Origin: Arthrobacter sp. U41
GTDB lineage: Bacteria > Actinomycetota > Actinomycetes > Actinomycetales > Micrococcaceae
Direction of reading: 5' to 3'
Assembly (NCBI RefSeq): GCF_001750145.1
Contig: NZ_CP015732.1
Span: 2,356,001-2,420,000, forward strand
Length of the DNA: 64,000 nt
Part shown: positions 38,886 to 47,727 of the stretch, piece by piece
Layout of the letters: each line of letters starts with the position of its first letter
How positions within the stretch are numbered: the first letter of the stretch is position 1
Made by a program: the position numbers and the translations under genes
The notes under the pieces: generated by a model
Told to the model about the DNA's origin: nothing
Database searches by the model: none
Seen by the model: the letters and a program-made list of their open reading frames with translations, nothing else

Positions 38886-39913
38886 GCCCCGCCGCCGAAA
38901 CCGCCGCGCTCCCCGGCAGCACCCGCGAGATCCAGCTGGCGTCGCGTCCGCACGGACGCCCCGTGCCGGAGAACTTCCGCCTGGCCGAGACGGCGCTGCC
39001 TGAACTCCAGGACGGCCAGGTCCTGGTCCGCAACCTCTATGTCTCGGTGGATCCCTACATGCGCGGCCGGATGAACGACGTCAAGTCCTACTCGGCGCCC
39101 TTTGCCCTCGACACCGCACTGGACGGCGGCGCTGTCGGCGAGATCATCGCGTCCCGGTCCGCCGACCGCACTGTGGGCGACGCCGTCGTCCACTCCCTCG
39201 GCTGGCGCGAATATGCCGTGCTCGACGCCGGAGCGACCACCCCCGCCCGCACCGACCTGGCCCCCGCGCCGGCGTTCCTCGGCGCGCTGGGCATGACCGG
39301 CCTGACCGCCTACGCGGGCCTGCTCAAGGTGGCCGGTTTCAAGGCCGGCGAAGTCGTCTTCGTCTCGGGCGCGGCAGGTGCCGTCGGCTCCCTGGTAGGC
39401 CAGATCGCCAAAGCCATGGGTGCGTCGCGGGTCATCGGCAGCGCAGGCTCCGCGGAAAAGGTGGCCCGGCTGCTGGAGCTCGGCTTCGACGCGGCGTTCA
39501 ACTACCGCGACGGCCCGGTCGCGGGGCAGCTCGCCGCGGCCGCGGGCGAACGCGGGATCGACGTGTACTTCGACAACGTCGGCGGGGAACACCTTGAAGC
39601 CGCCCTGTCGGCGCTCACCGTCGGCGGCCGGGTGGCCATGTGCGGCGCCATCTCGCAGTACAACTCAACCGAGCCCACACCGGCTCCGCGAAACCTTGCG
39701 GTGGCCATCGGCAAACAACTGACCCTCCAGGGTTTCCTGGTCAGCGGCTACTGGCAGCATCTGGCCGAGTTCGTGGAGACCATGTCCGGCTGGCTCGCAG
39801 ACGGCACCGTGCGGTATGACGAGACTATTGTGGACGGACTGGAAAACGCCCCTCAGGCCTTTATGGATCTGCTGGACGGCGCCAACACCGGCAAGATGCT
39901 GGTCCGGATTTAG
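38882..39913 (+). CDS. Zinc-independent MDR-family NADP oxidoreductase
   Basis: The 343-residue protein belongs to the leukotriene B4 dehydrogenase/CurA/2-alkenal reductase branch of medium-chain reductases. It shows NLYVSVDPYMRGRMND, the NADP loop VFVSGAAGAVGSLVGQIAK, FDNVGGEHLEAAL and GAISQYNS, and lacks structural or catalytic zinc Cys. Members reduce the C=C bond of enones and alkenals. The ATGA overlap with ohr suggests removal of reactive aldehydes that arise from lipid peroxides; this role is inference. Confidence 0.9.
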   Translation: MSPAAETAALPGSTREIQLASRPHGRPVPENFRLAETALPELQDGQVLVRNLYVSVDPYMRGRMNDVKSYSAPFALDTALDGGAVGEIIASRSADRTVGDAVVHSLGWREYAVLDAGATTPARTDLAPAPAFLGALGMTGLTAYAGLLKVAGFKAGEVVFVSGAAGAVGSLVGQIAKAMGASRVIGSAGSAEKVARLLELGFDAAFNYRDGPVAGQLAAAAGERGIDVYFDNVGGEHLEAALSALTVGGRVAMCGAISQYNSTEPTPAPRNLAVAIGKQLTLQGFLVSGYWQHLAEFVETMSGWLADGTVRYDETIVDGLENAPQAFMDLLDGANTGKMLVRI

Positions 39914-39937
39914 GGGCACGACTTCCCAGGCTGACAG

Positions 39938-39977
39938 CAGCAAACCCCGCACCGGAGAAGCCGTGCGGGGTTTGCTG
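39938..39977 (+). terminator. Terminator of the ohr operon
   Basis: CAGCAAACCCCGCAC and GTGCGGGGTTTGCTG form a perfect 15-bp stem 25 bases after the stop codon. The 215 bases to the next gene hold the promoter region of the BMP lipoprotein. Confidence 0.85.
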
Positions 39978-40024
39978 TCGCTACCGGTTGGTAACAAGTT
40001 CTGAACAATCTGCGGAATCGCTGT

Positions 40025-40056
40025 GAAGTGTGCTACTTCGACGTGTCACAGGACAC
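40025..40056 (+). promoter_or_regulatory. Dyads upstream of the nucleoside-binding lipoprotein gene
   Basis: Two inverted repeats lie side by side: GAAGT-GTGCT-ACTTC (40025-40039) and GTGTC-ACAG-GACAC (40043-40056). They are about 140 bases before the TTG start, in a promoter-like AT-richer stretch (CACTATTGTTTCTTTC follows). They may bind the regulator of nucleoside uptake; none is encoded nearby. Confidence 0.4.
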
Positions 40057-40192
40057 TATTGTTTCTTTCATCAGTGCGCCTCGGCGCAGTGCTGCGAAAT
40101 CCATCAGTGAAAACAGCGTTTCAGCGGCAACCCCGCCAACAGACACTCATTGAGCTCCGTCGTAGCGCCTACTCTTTCTTCCTGGAGGAAAA

Positions 40193-41302
40193 TTGAAGAA
40201 CTCTCTGCGTGCAACCTTCAAGCGCGGTTCAATTGCCGGAGTCGCCACCGCAGGTGCGGCGGCCCTGCTGCTGACCGGCTGCGGGGCCGCCCCGACGGCC
40301 AGCAGCACCGCCACCGCGACGGCCAGTGACTACACCGGCTGCATCGTTTCGGACTCGGGTGGATTCGACGACCAGTCCTTCAACCAGTCCTCCTACGAGG
40401 GCCTGAAGAAGGCTGAGAAGGACCTGGGCATCAAGGTCAACCAGGCCGAGTCCAAGACCAACAACGACTTCGAGCCCAACCTCCGCGCCATGGTCACCGC
40501 CGGCTGCGACCTGACCGTCACGGTCGGGTTCCTGCTCGGCGACGCCACCAAGGCCCAGGCCGAGGCCAACCCGAACAGCCACTTCGCGATCGTCGACTAC
40601 GGCTACGATCCCGCCGTCGCCAACGTCAAGCCCATCATCTACGACACCGCGCAGGCAGCCTTCCTCGCCGGCTACGCGGCCGCGGGCACCACCAAGACCG
40701 GTACCGTCGGCACTTTCGGTGGCATCAAACTCCCCACCGTGACCATCTTCATGGACGGCTTCGTGGACGGCGTGAAGTACTACAACGAGAAAAAGAGCAA
40801 GGACGTCAAGGTTCTTGGCTGGGACAAGGCCAAGCAGGACGGTTCCTTCACCGGTGACTTCGAAAAGCAGGACAAGGGCAAGCAGCTGACCCAGAACTTC
40901 CTGGACCAGGGCGCCGACATCGTGATGCCTGTCGCCGGACCCGTCGGCAAGGGCGCGGGCGCAGCCCTGAAGGAAGCCAAGGCAGCAGGCAAGGACGTCA
41001 AGCTCATCTGGGTTGACTCCGACGGCTTCCTTACGGCACCGGAGTACAAGGACCTGATGCTGACCTCCGTGATGAAGCAGATGGGCGAGGCAGTGGAGAA
41101 CGTCGTGAAGGAAGACAAGGACGGCAAGTTCAACAACACGCCGTACGTTGGCACCCTCGCGAACGACGGCGTGCAGCTGGCGCCGTTCCACGACATGGAC
41201 TCCAAGGTTCCCGCCGAGCTCAAGACCGAGCTGGACCAGATCAAGAAGGACATCGCCGACGGCACGCTGAAGGTTGAATCCGCAGCCAGCCCGAAGGTCT
41301 AA
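40193..41302 (+). CDS. BMP/PnrA family nucleoside-binding lipoprotein
   Basis: This 369-residue substrate-binding protein of an ABC importer carries a signal peptide with lipobox LLTGC (Cys ~29). The BMP fold is clear from DSGGFDDQSFNQSSYEG, TVTVGFLLGDATKAQAE and FGGIKLPTVTIFMDGFVDG. Such proteins bind purine nucleosides. The TTG start has GGAGG 5 bases upstream. The ABC ATPase and permease genes follow after a strong hairpin, and cdd, deoA and add lie downstream, which supports nucleoside uptake. Confidence 0.93.
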   Translation: MKNSLRATFKRGSIAGVATAGAAALLLTGCGAAPTASSTATATASDYTGCIVSDSGGFDDQSFNQSSYEGLKKAEKDLGIKVNQAESKTNNDFEPNLRAMVTAGCDLTVTVGFLLGDATKAQAEANPNSHFAIVDYGYDPAVANVKPIIYDTAQAAFLAGYAAAGTTKTGTVGTFGGIKLPTVTIFMDGFVDGVKYYNEKKSKDVKVLGWDKAKQDGSFTGDFEKQDKGKQLTQNFLDQGADIVMPVAGPVGKGAGAALKEAKAAGKDVKLIWVDSDGFLTAPEYKDLMLTSVMKQMGEAVENVVKEDKDGKFNNTPYVGTLANDGVQLAPFHDMDSKVPAELKTELDQIKKDIADGTLKVESAASPKV

Positions 41303-41313
41303 CTCACGCCGCT

Positions 41314-41360
41314 AAGCGCCACGGCCCGTCCGGTCATCCACCGCACGGGCTGTGGCGCTT
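41314..41360 (+). terminator. Intercistronic terminator/attenuator after the BMP gene
   Basis: AAGCGCCACGGCCCGT pairs with ACGGGCTGTGGCGCTT (one mismatch), followed by TTCG. It lies 12 bases past the binding-protein stop and 108 before the ATPase start. It should let the binding protein be made in excess over the membrane parts, if readthrough is partial. Confidence 0.75.
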
Positions 41361-41468
41361 TTCGTTGAGCAGCCCGGCTCCGCACCCGGCTGCAGGCACT
41401 AGGCTGTTGCTGCAGCCCCATCATCCGTCCGGGCAAGGTCCGCCGGACACTCGAGATTGGTCAGGGTT

Positions 41469-43139
41469 TTGAAACTTGAACTCAAGGGGATCACCAAACG
41501 CTTTGGCTCCCTGGTAGCCAACGATCACATCGACGTGGTTGTTGAACCCGGGCAGATTCACTGTCTGCTCGGCGAAAACGGCGCTGGCAAGTCCACGCTG
41601 ATGAACGTCCTGTATGGACTGTACGAGCCCACCGAGGGCCAGATCCTCGTCGACGGCAAACCCGTCACCTTCCGCGGTCCGGGGGACGCCATGGCCGCGG
41701 GCATCGGCATGGTGCACCAGCACTTCATGCTGGTCCCCGTCTTCACGGTGGCCGAAAACGTCGCGCTGGGAGCGGAAACCACCAAGGCCGGCGGATTCCT
41801 GAACCTGGATGACACCCGCCGGAAGATCAAGGAGATCTCGGACCGGTACGGCTTCGACGTCGACCCCGACGCCCTGATCGAGGACCTCCCGGTGGGGGTG
41901 CAGCAGCGCGTGGAGATCATCAAGGCCCTCGTCCGCGACGCCAAGGTCCTCATCCTCGACGAGCCCACTGCCGTGCTCACCCCGCAGGACACCGACGAGC
42001 TGCTGGACATCATGCGCCAGCTCAAGAGCCACGGCACCTCGATCGTGTTCATTTCGCACAAGCTCCGCGAGGTCAAAGCCGTTTCCGACACCATCACGGT
42101 GATCCGGCGCGGCAAGGTGGTCGGCACCGCCGATCCCAGCGCCTCCACGACGGAACTGGCGTCCATGATGGTGGGCCGTGCCGTGAACCTGACCCTGGAC
42201 AAGGCGCCGGCCCAGCCCCAGGAGACAACTTTCCAGGTCAAGGACCTCACCGTGATCGCGCCCAGCGGCCAGCACGTGGTGGACGGCATCAGCTTCGACA
42301 TCGCCCGCGGCGAGATCCTCGCCATCGCCGGCGTCCAGGGCAACGGCCAGACGGAACTGACCGAGGCCATCCTGGGTCTCCAGGACCGCGTCCACGGCTC
42401 CATCCTGCTCGACGGCGAGGAACTCCTCGGCCGCAGCGTCAAGGATGTCCTCAACGCCGGCGTCGGCTTCGTGCCGGAAGACCGCTCGGTCGACGGCCTG
42501 ATCGGCACCTTCTCGATCGCCGAAAACCTGATCCTTGACCGGTATGACCAGGCACCGTTCGCCAGGGGCATCAGCATGAGTCCCGCCAAGGTCCTGGAGA
42601 ACGCCAAGACCCGGATCGACGAGTTCGACGTGCGCACCCCGTCCGGATCGCTGGCCGCCGGCACGCTGTCCGGCGGCAACCAGCAGAAACTCGTGATGGC
42701 CCGGGAGCTCTCCCGGCCGCTGCGGCTCTTCATCGCCTCCCAGCCCACCCGCGGCGTGGATGTCGGATCCATCGAGTTCCTGCACAAGCGCATCGTGGCC
42801 GAGCGCGACCACGGCACCCCCGTGATGATCGTCTCCACCGAACTGGACGAGGTGATTGAGCTCGCCGACCGGATCGCGGTGCTCTACAAGGGCAAACTGG
42901 TCGGGATCGTCCCGGCCGGCACCTCACGGGGGGTCCTGGGCCTGATGATGGCCGGTCTGTCCCCGGAGGACGCCCCCGCCGACGCCCCCGCCGACGCCGC
43001 GGGCAGCCGCCCGGCCCGCCGCTCCGCGGAAAACCCCGCTGACCTTCCGCCCGCTGACCTTCCGGCAACGACCCCGGCCCCCGCCGCCCTGCCCGTGCAG
43101 GAGCCCCGCTCCGGCGCCGTAGGAGACGACCATGAGTGA
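41469..43139 (+). CDS. Nucleoside ABC importer, double ATPase
   Basis: The 556-residue protein has two ATPase halves. The first has Walker [10 protein letters not shown] and [11 protein letters not shown]; the second has GVQGNGQTE and [15 protein letters not shown] with the altered Walker B RLFIASQPTRGVD, as in NupA/YufO-type proteins. A Pro/Ala-rich tail of ~55 residues closes it. TTG 41469 is preferred, giving MKLELKGITKRFG as in relatives; TTG 41457 is the alternative. Its end overlaps the first permease by 8 bases. Confidence 0.92.
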   Translation: MKLELKGITKRFGSLVANDHIDVVVEPGQIHCLLGENGAGKSTLMNVLYGLYEPTEGQILVDGKPVTFRGPGDAMAAGIGMVHQHFMLVPVFTVAENVALGAETTKAGGFLNLDDTRRKIKEISDRYGFDVDPDALIEDLPVGVQQRVEIIKALVRDAKVLILDEPTAVLTPQDTDELLDIMRQLKSHGTSIVFISHKLREVKAVSDTITVIRRGKVVGTADPSASTTELASMMVGRAVNLTLDKAPAQPQETTFQVKDLTVIAPSGQHVVDGISFDIARGEILAIAGVQGNGQTELTEAILGLQDRVHGSILLDGEELLGRSVKDVLNAGVGFVPEDRSVDGLIGTFSIAENLILDRYDQAPFARGISMSPAKVLENAKTRIDEFDVRTPSGSLAAGTLSGGNQQKLVMARELSRPLRLFIASQPTRGVDVGSIEFLHKRIVAERDHGTPVMIVSTELDEVIELADRIAVLYKGKLVGIVPAGTSRGVLGLMMAGLSPEDAPADAPADAAGSRPARRSAENPADLPPADLPATTPAPAALPVQEPRSGAVGDDHE

Positions 43140-44499
43140 GAACAACGAGCCGCACCGCCCGGCTGAACCGGAACCGGGCTCCCCGGCGCCGAAGGAGGAC
43201 ACCGCCCTGGTGACCTCGCTGGACACCGCCGGCGGGGCGATGCGGCCATCGGCGGTGCCCGTCTCGGCCCAGAGCGGGTCCCTCCCCGGCGGCGAGGACT
43301 CGGCCTCGGTGCTGCGCAAGATCTTCACTGGCAACGGCATCGTCACCATCCTCGCCGTCGTCCTCGCCCTGATCCTGGGCGGGCTGCTCATTGCCAGCAC
43401 AGACAAGGCGGTCGCCGCCACCTCCAGCTACCTGTTTGCCCGCCCGACTGACTTCCTTGCCGCCGTCTGGTCGGCCGCGACCAGCTCCTACGTCGCGCTC
43501 TTCCAGGGCTCGGTCTTCAACCCGCGGGGGAGCGGAATAGGCGGACAATTCGCCCCGCTGATGGAGACCCTGACCATCGCCACCCCGCTGATCACCGCAG
43601 GCCTCGGCGTGGCCCTGGCGTTCCGAGCCGGCCTGTTCAACATCGGCGCCCAGGGCCAGATCATCATGGCCGGCATCCTGGCCGCCTGGGTGGGCTTCGC
43701 GCTGGACCTGCCGGCGGGGCTCCACCTGCTGCTGGTCCTGCTCGCGGGAGTCATCGGCGGCGCCGTCTGGGGCGGCCTCGTGGGCGTGCTCAAGGCCAGA
43801 ACCGGAGCCCATGAGGTCATCGTGACCATCATGTTCAACTACATCGCCCTGTACCTCGTCCGGTACCTGCTCGATTCGCCGGCGTTCCAGCGGCCGGGGG
43901 AGGCAACCCCGATCTCCCCGATCCTGGACCCCACGGCCGTGTACCCGCAGATCTTCGGCAGCCAGTACCGGCTGCATCTTGGCTTCCTGCTGGCCATCGC
44001 GGCGACAATATTCGTCTCCTGGCTGCTGAACCGCTCGACCGTCGGCTTCGAGTTCCGCGCGGTGGGGGCCAATCCCAAGGCAGCCCTGACCGCCGGCATC
44101 AACGTTCCCCGCGCCACGATCCTGGTGATGGCCATCGCCGGGGCCCTGGCCGGACTGTCCGGCGTCGCGCAGGTGGCGGGCACCGAAAAGGTCCTCACCG
44201 ACGGCGTCGCCGCAACCTACGGTTTTGACGCCATCACCGTCGCGCTGCTGGGGCGTTCGACGCCGTGGGGCACCTTTGCCGCCGGAGTGCTGTTCGGCGC
44301 CTTCCGCGCCGGCGCGGTCCAGATGCAGATCCAGACCGGAACCCCGATCGACATCGTGCTGGTGGTCCAGTCGCTCATTGTGCTGTTCATCGCGGCGCCG
44401 CCGCTGGTCCGGCTGATTTTCGGACTCAACCCGCGCAAAAAGAAGGCCGCCACCGCCCGCAAGTCCCAGAAGGCAGCCACCACCGGAGGTGCAGCATGA
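43132..44499 (+). CDS. Nucleoside ABC importer permease 1
   Basis: The 455-residue protein has a ~65-residue hydrophilic Pro/Ser-rich N-terminus, then about nine helices of the BPD_transp_2 family. Characteristic are VALAFRAGLFNIGAQGQIIMAG and FRAVGANPKAALTAGINV. The tail is strongly basic (NPRKKKAATARKSQKA). It overlaps the ATPase gene by 8 bases and the second permease by 4, so the transporter is translated as a coupled set. Confidence 0.93.
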   Translation: MSENNEPHRPAEPEPGSPAPKEDTALVTSLDTAGGAMRPSAVPVSAQSGSLPGGEDSASVLRKIFTGNGIVTILAVVLALILGGLLIASTDKAVAATSSYLFARPTDFLAAVWSAATSSYVALFQGSVFNPRGSGIGGQFAPLMETLTIATPLITAGLGVALAFRAGLFNIGAQGQIIMAGILAAWVGFALDLPAGLHLLLVLLAGVIGGAVWGGLVGVLKARTGAHEVIVTIMFNYIALYLVRYLLDSPAFQRPGEATPISPILDPTAVYPQIFGSQYRLHLGFLLAIAATIFVSWLLNRSTVGFEFRAVGANPKAALTAGINVPRATILVMAIAGALAGLSGVAQVAGTEKVLTDGVAATYGFDAITVALLGRSTPWGTFAAGVLFGAFRAGAVQMQIQTGTPIDIVLVVQSLIVLFIAAPPLVRLIFGLNPRKKKAATARKSQKAATTGGAA

Positions 44500-45833
44500 G
44501 CACAACGGCAACCTCACCCGTCCCGGGAAAACCTGCCAAGCCGCAGCAGGGACAACCGCAGCCGGCCGGGAACGGCAAGCCTGCGGTGTCCGCCAAGCCC
44601 GTCACCTGGAAGCTGCCGGTGACACTGCTGGTGCTGGCCGTTCTGGCGTTCATCTTCTTCGGCCTGCTGGGCCCCCAGAAGACCGCCAGGTTCGGCATCT
44701 CCTCCGGCGGGGACTTCTTCCAGCTGCCCGCCATCGAAGTGCCTGCCTACCTCGCCGGAATCGTGCTGACCGTGATCATGCTGGGCCTCGCCGGCTACGC
44801 CATGTTCCTGAAGACGAAAAACGTCCGGCCCCCGCGCTGGCTGCCGGTCCTCTTCACGGTCCTTTTTGTGGTCTCCTTCCTGATCTGGGTCGTCGGCGGC
44901 GCCCGGACCCCCAGCATCTCGCTGGCCGGCCTCATCGCCGGATCCGTGACCCTCGCCGTGCCGATCGTTTTTGGCTCGCTGTCGGGTGTCCTGTGCGAAC
45001 GCGCCGGCGTCGTGAACATCGCCATCGAGGGCCAGCTCCTGGGCGGCGCCTTCACGGCGGCGATCGTGGCCAGCCTGACCGACAACCCCTACCTGGGCCT
45101 GCTCGCGGCAGCCGTCGCCGGCGCCCTCGTCTCCATGGTGCTGGCGGTCTTCAGCATCAAGTACGTGGTCAACCAGATCATCGTCGGTGTGGTGCTCAAT
45201 GTCCTGATCTCGGGCCTCACCGGCTTCCTGTTCAGCACCGTGATGCAGGCGGACAAGGAAATGTTCAACTCGCCGGGCCGGCTTCCCATCATCGAAATCC
45301 CGGTGCTCTCCAGCATCCCGGTCCTCGGCCCCATCCTCTTCAAGCAGTCCGTGGTGGGCTACCTGATGTACGTGGCCGTGATCGTGGTGTGGATCGGGCT
45401 GTTCAAGACGAAGTGGGGCCTCCGGGTCCGCTCCGTCGGCGAGCACCCGCAGGCCGCCGACACGCTGGGCATCAAGGTCAACGCGACCCGTTTCTGGAAC
45501 GTCACCCTTGGCGGCGCCGTCGCCGGGATCGGCGGATCGTTCTTCACCCTCGTGGCGATCGACAGCTTCACCAAGGAGATCTCCGGCGGCCGCGGCTTCA
45601 TCGCCCTCGCCGCGATGATCCTGGGCCGCTGGAACCCGATCGGGGCGTTCTTCGCCGCACTGCTGTTCGGCTTCGCCGACAACCTGCAGAGCATCGTGAC
45701 GATCATCGGCACCCCGGTGCCGAGCCAGTTCATGGCGATGCTGCCCTACCTCGTGACCGTGTTCGCCGTCGCCGGCCTCGTGGGCCGGTCCCGGCCGCCG
45801 GCCGCGAGCGGCATACCGTACGTCAAGGGGTGA
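44496..45833 (+). CDS. Nucleoside ABC importer permease 2
   Basis: The 445-residue permease has the typical segments FGSLSGVLCERAGVVNIAIEG, FSIKYVVNQIIVGVVLNVLI and RVRSVGEHPQAADTLGIKV. The N-terminal 35 residues are Pro/Gln-rich and hydrophilic. The ATG overlaps the previous stop (ATGA) and has GGAGGT upstream. cdd begins 2 bases after its stop, so deaminase expression is linked to uptake. Confidence 0.93.
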   Translation: MSTTATSPVPGKPAKPQQGQPQPAGNGKPAVSAKPVTWKLPVTLLVLAVLAFIFFGLLGPQKTARFGISSGGDFFQLPAIEVPAYLAGIVLTVIMLGLAGYAMFLKTKNVRPPRWLPVLFTVLFVVSFLIWVVGGARTPSISLAGLIAGSVTLAVPIVFGSLSGVLCERAGVVNIAIEGQLLGGAFTAAIVASLTDNPYLGLLAAAVAGALVSMVLAVFSIKYVVNQIIVGVVLNVLISGLTGFLFSTVMQADKEMFNSPGRLPIIEIPVLSSIPVLGPILFKQSVVGYLMYVAVIVVWIGLFKTKWGLRVRSVGEHPQAADTLGIKVNATRFWNVTLGGAVAGIGGSFFTLVAIDSFTKEISGGRGFIALAAMILGRWNPIGAFFAALLFGFADNLQSIVTIIGTPVPSQFMAMLPYLVTVFAVAGLVGRSRPPAASGIPYVKG

Positions 45834-45835
45834 CC

Positions 45836-46240
45836 ATGGACAGCACCGACGTCGACTGGGCCGCCCTCGAGGCCGCCGCGGTCGCCGCCATGAAGAACGC
45901 CTATGCGCCGTATTCGAAGTTCGCGGTGGGGGCCGCAGCCCTCACCGCGGACGGCCGGATCGTGAGCGGCTGCAATGTCGAAAACGCCAGCTACGGCCTG
46001 ACGCTGTGCGCCGAGTGCGCGCTCGTCGGCAATCTGCACATGACCGGCGGCGGCCTGCTGCGCGCCTTCTATTGTGTCGATGCCGGCGGCAACATCCTGA
46101 TGCCCTGCGGACGCTGCCGGCAGCTGCTGTACGAATTCCGGGCCCCCGACATGGAGCTCATGACCACCCAGGGAATCAGGACCATGGACCAGGTCCTTCC
46201 CGACGCCTTTGGCCCCCAACACCTGGAGGAACCCCGGTGA
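45836..46240 (+). CDS. cdd: Cytidine deaminase
   Basis: The 134-residue zinc enzyme turns cytidine and deoxycytidine into uridine forms for salvage. The catalytic CAECA (Cys, Glu) in YGLTLCAECALVG and the PCGRC pair form the zinc site; CNVENASYG binds substrate. AAGGGGTG precedes the ATG. It lies between the nucleoside permease and deoA (GTGA overlap of 4 bases), fitting uptake followed by deamination and phosphorolysis. Confidence 0.96.
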   Translation: MDSTDVDWAALEAAAVAAMKNAYAPYSKFAVGAAALTADGRIVSGCNVENASYGLTLCAECALVGNLHMTGGGLLRAFYCVDAGGNILMPCGRCRQLLYEFRAPDMELMTTQGIRTMDQVLPDAFGPQHLEEPR

Positions 46241-47559
46241 CACACACCCCGCACACCAGCGAAGCGTTCGACGCCGTCGACATCATCCGCATCAAGCGGG
46301 ACAAGGGCGTGCTCAGCCCCGCGCAGATCGACTGGACAATCGACGCGTACACCCGCGGCGCGATCGCCGACGAACAAATGGCCGCCCTGAACATGGCGAT
46401 CCTGCTCAACGGCATGGACCGGGCCGAGATCTCGCGCTGGACCGCGGCCATGATCGCCTCCGGGGAGCGGATGGACTTCTCCAGCCTCCGCCGCCCCGAC
46501 GGCACCGTGAAGCCCACGTCCGACAAGCACTCCACCGGCGGTGTGGGGGACAAGATCACCCTGCCGCTGGCACCGCTGGTGGCGGTCTTCGGCGTCGCCG
46601 TCCCGCAGCTCTCCGGACGCGGCCTTGGCCACACCGGCGGGACCCTGGACAAGCTCGAATCGATCCCGGGCTGGCGCGCCGCGCTGAGCAACGAGGAAAT
46701 GCTGGCCCAGCTCCAGGACGTCGGCGCGGTCATCTGCGCCGCCGGCGCCGGACTGGCCCCGGCCGACAAGAAGCTCTACGCCCTGCGGGACGTCACCGGC
46801 ACGGTCGAGGCCATCCCGCTGATCGCCTCCTCGATCATGAGCAAGAAGATCGCCGAAGGCACCGGTTCGCTGGTGCTGGACGTCAAGGTCGGCAGCGGCG
46901 CCTTTATGAAGGACGAGGCACGCGCCCGCGAACTCGCCGAGACCATGGTGGCCCTGGGCAAGGACGCCGGCGTCAACACGGTGGCCCTGCTGACCAATAT
47001 GAACACACCCCTGGGCCTCACCGCCGGCAACGCGATCGAGGTCGAGGAATCTGTGGAGGTGCTGGCCGGCGGGGGTCCGGAAGACGTCGTCGAACTCACC
47101 GTCCGGCTCGCGGAGGAAATGCTGGCCTGCGCCGGCGTCCGCGACGCCGATCCCCGGGCCGCGCTCCGGGACGGCCGGGCCATGGACGTGTGGAACCGCA
47201 TGATCCGGGCGCAGGGCGGGGACCCGCACGCCAAGCTTCCGGTCGCCAGGGAATCCGAGGTGATCTACGCGCCGGCCGACGGCGTGCTGGTGGAACTCGA
47301 CGCGATGGCCGTCGGCGTCGCCGCCTGGCGCCTCGGTGCCGGACGGGCCCGCAAGGAGGACCAGGTCCAGGCGGGCGCCGGAGTGCGCATGCACGCCAAG
47401 CCCGGCGCCCTGGTCAAGGCCGGCGAGCCGCTTATGACGCTCCTGACGGACACCCCGGAGAAATTCGAGCGGGCGAAAGAGGCCCTCGAGCACGCCGCGG
47501 TGATCGCCCCGGAAGGCTCCCGCCCGGCGCAGCAGCTCATCATCGACCGGATCGCGTAG
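46237..47559 (+). CDS. deoA: Thymidine phosphorylase
   Basis: It cleaves thymidine or deoxyuridine (or pyrimidine nucleosides generally) with phosphate. The 440-residue protein has KPTSDKHSTGGVGDKITLPLAP around the phosphate site, LSGRGLGHTGGTLDKLESIPG and SSIMSKKIAEGTGSLVLDVK, plus the C-terminal PYNP domain. GTG 46237 overlaps the cdd stop and follows GGAGGA. It is the last gene of the nucleoside operon. Confidence 0.96.
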   Translation: MTHTPHTSEAFDAVDIIRIKRDKGVLSPAQIDWTIDAYTRGAIADEQMAALNMAILLNGMDRAEISRWTAAMIASGERMDFSSLRRPDGTVKPTSDKHSTGGVGDKITLPLAPLVAVFGVAVPQLSGRGLGHTGGTLDKLESIPGWRAALSNEEMLAQLQDVGAVICAAGAGLAPADKKLYALRDVTGTVEAIPLIASSIMSKKIAEGTGSLVLDVKVGSGAFMKDEARARELAETMVALGKDAGVNTVALLTNMNTPLGLTAGNAIEVEESVEVLAGGGPEDVVELTVRLAEEMLACAGVRDADPRAALRDGRAMDVWNRMIRAQGGDPHAKLPVARESEVIYAPADGVLVELDAMAVGVAAWRLGAGRARKEDQVQAGAGVRMHAKPGALVKAGEPLMTLLTDTPEKFERAKEALEHAAVIAPEGSRPAQQLIIDRIA

Positions 47560-47590
47560 CCGGGCCGAACTAGAGGCCCCCGCACTGCCG

Positions 47591-47648
47591 TTGCCCTATC
47601 ACTTGTGGTCCCACCCGTCCGGGTTGACCGCCGCATGTGATAGGGCAA
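47591..47648. repeat. Inverted repeat with 12-bp perfect arms after deoA
   Basis: TTGCCCTATCAC (47591-47602) and GTGATAGGGCAA (47637-47648) flank 34 bases that themselves hold CCCGTCCGGG. It starts 31 bases after the deoA stop and could end that transcript, but the long loop is more like a dispersed palindromic (REP-type) unit. Confidence 0.7.
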
Positions 47649-47727
47649 GCGGCTGGGACGGGGCACAGCGGGCGGCCCCACAGTACACTGGCACAACAGC
47701 CGTCCTCCCGTTGTTTGTTAGGAAACC

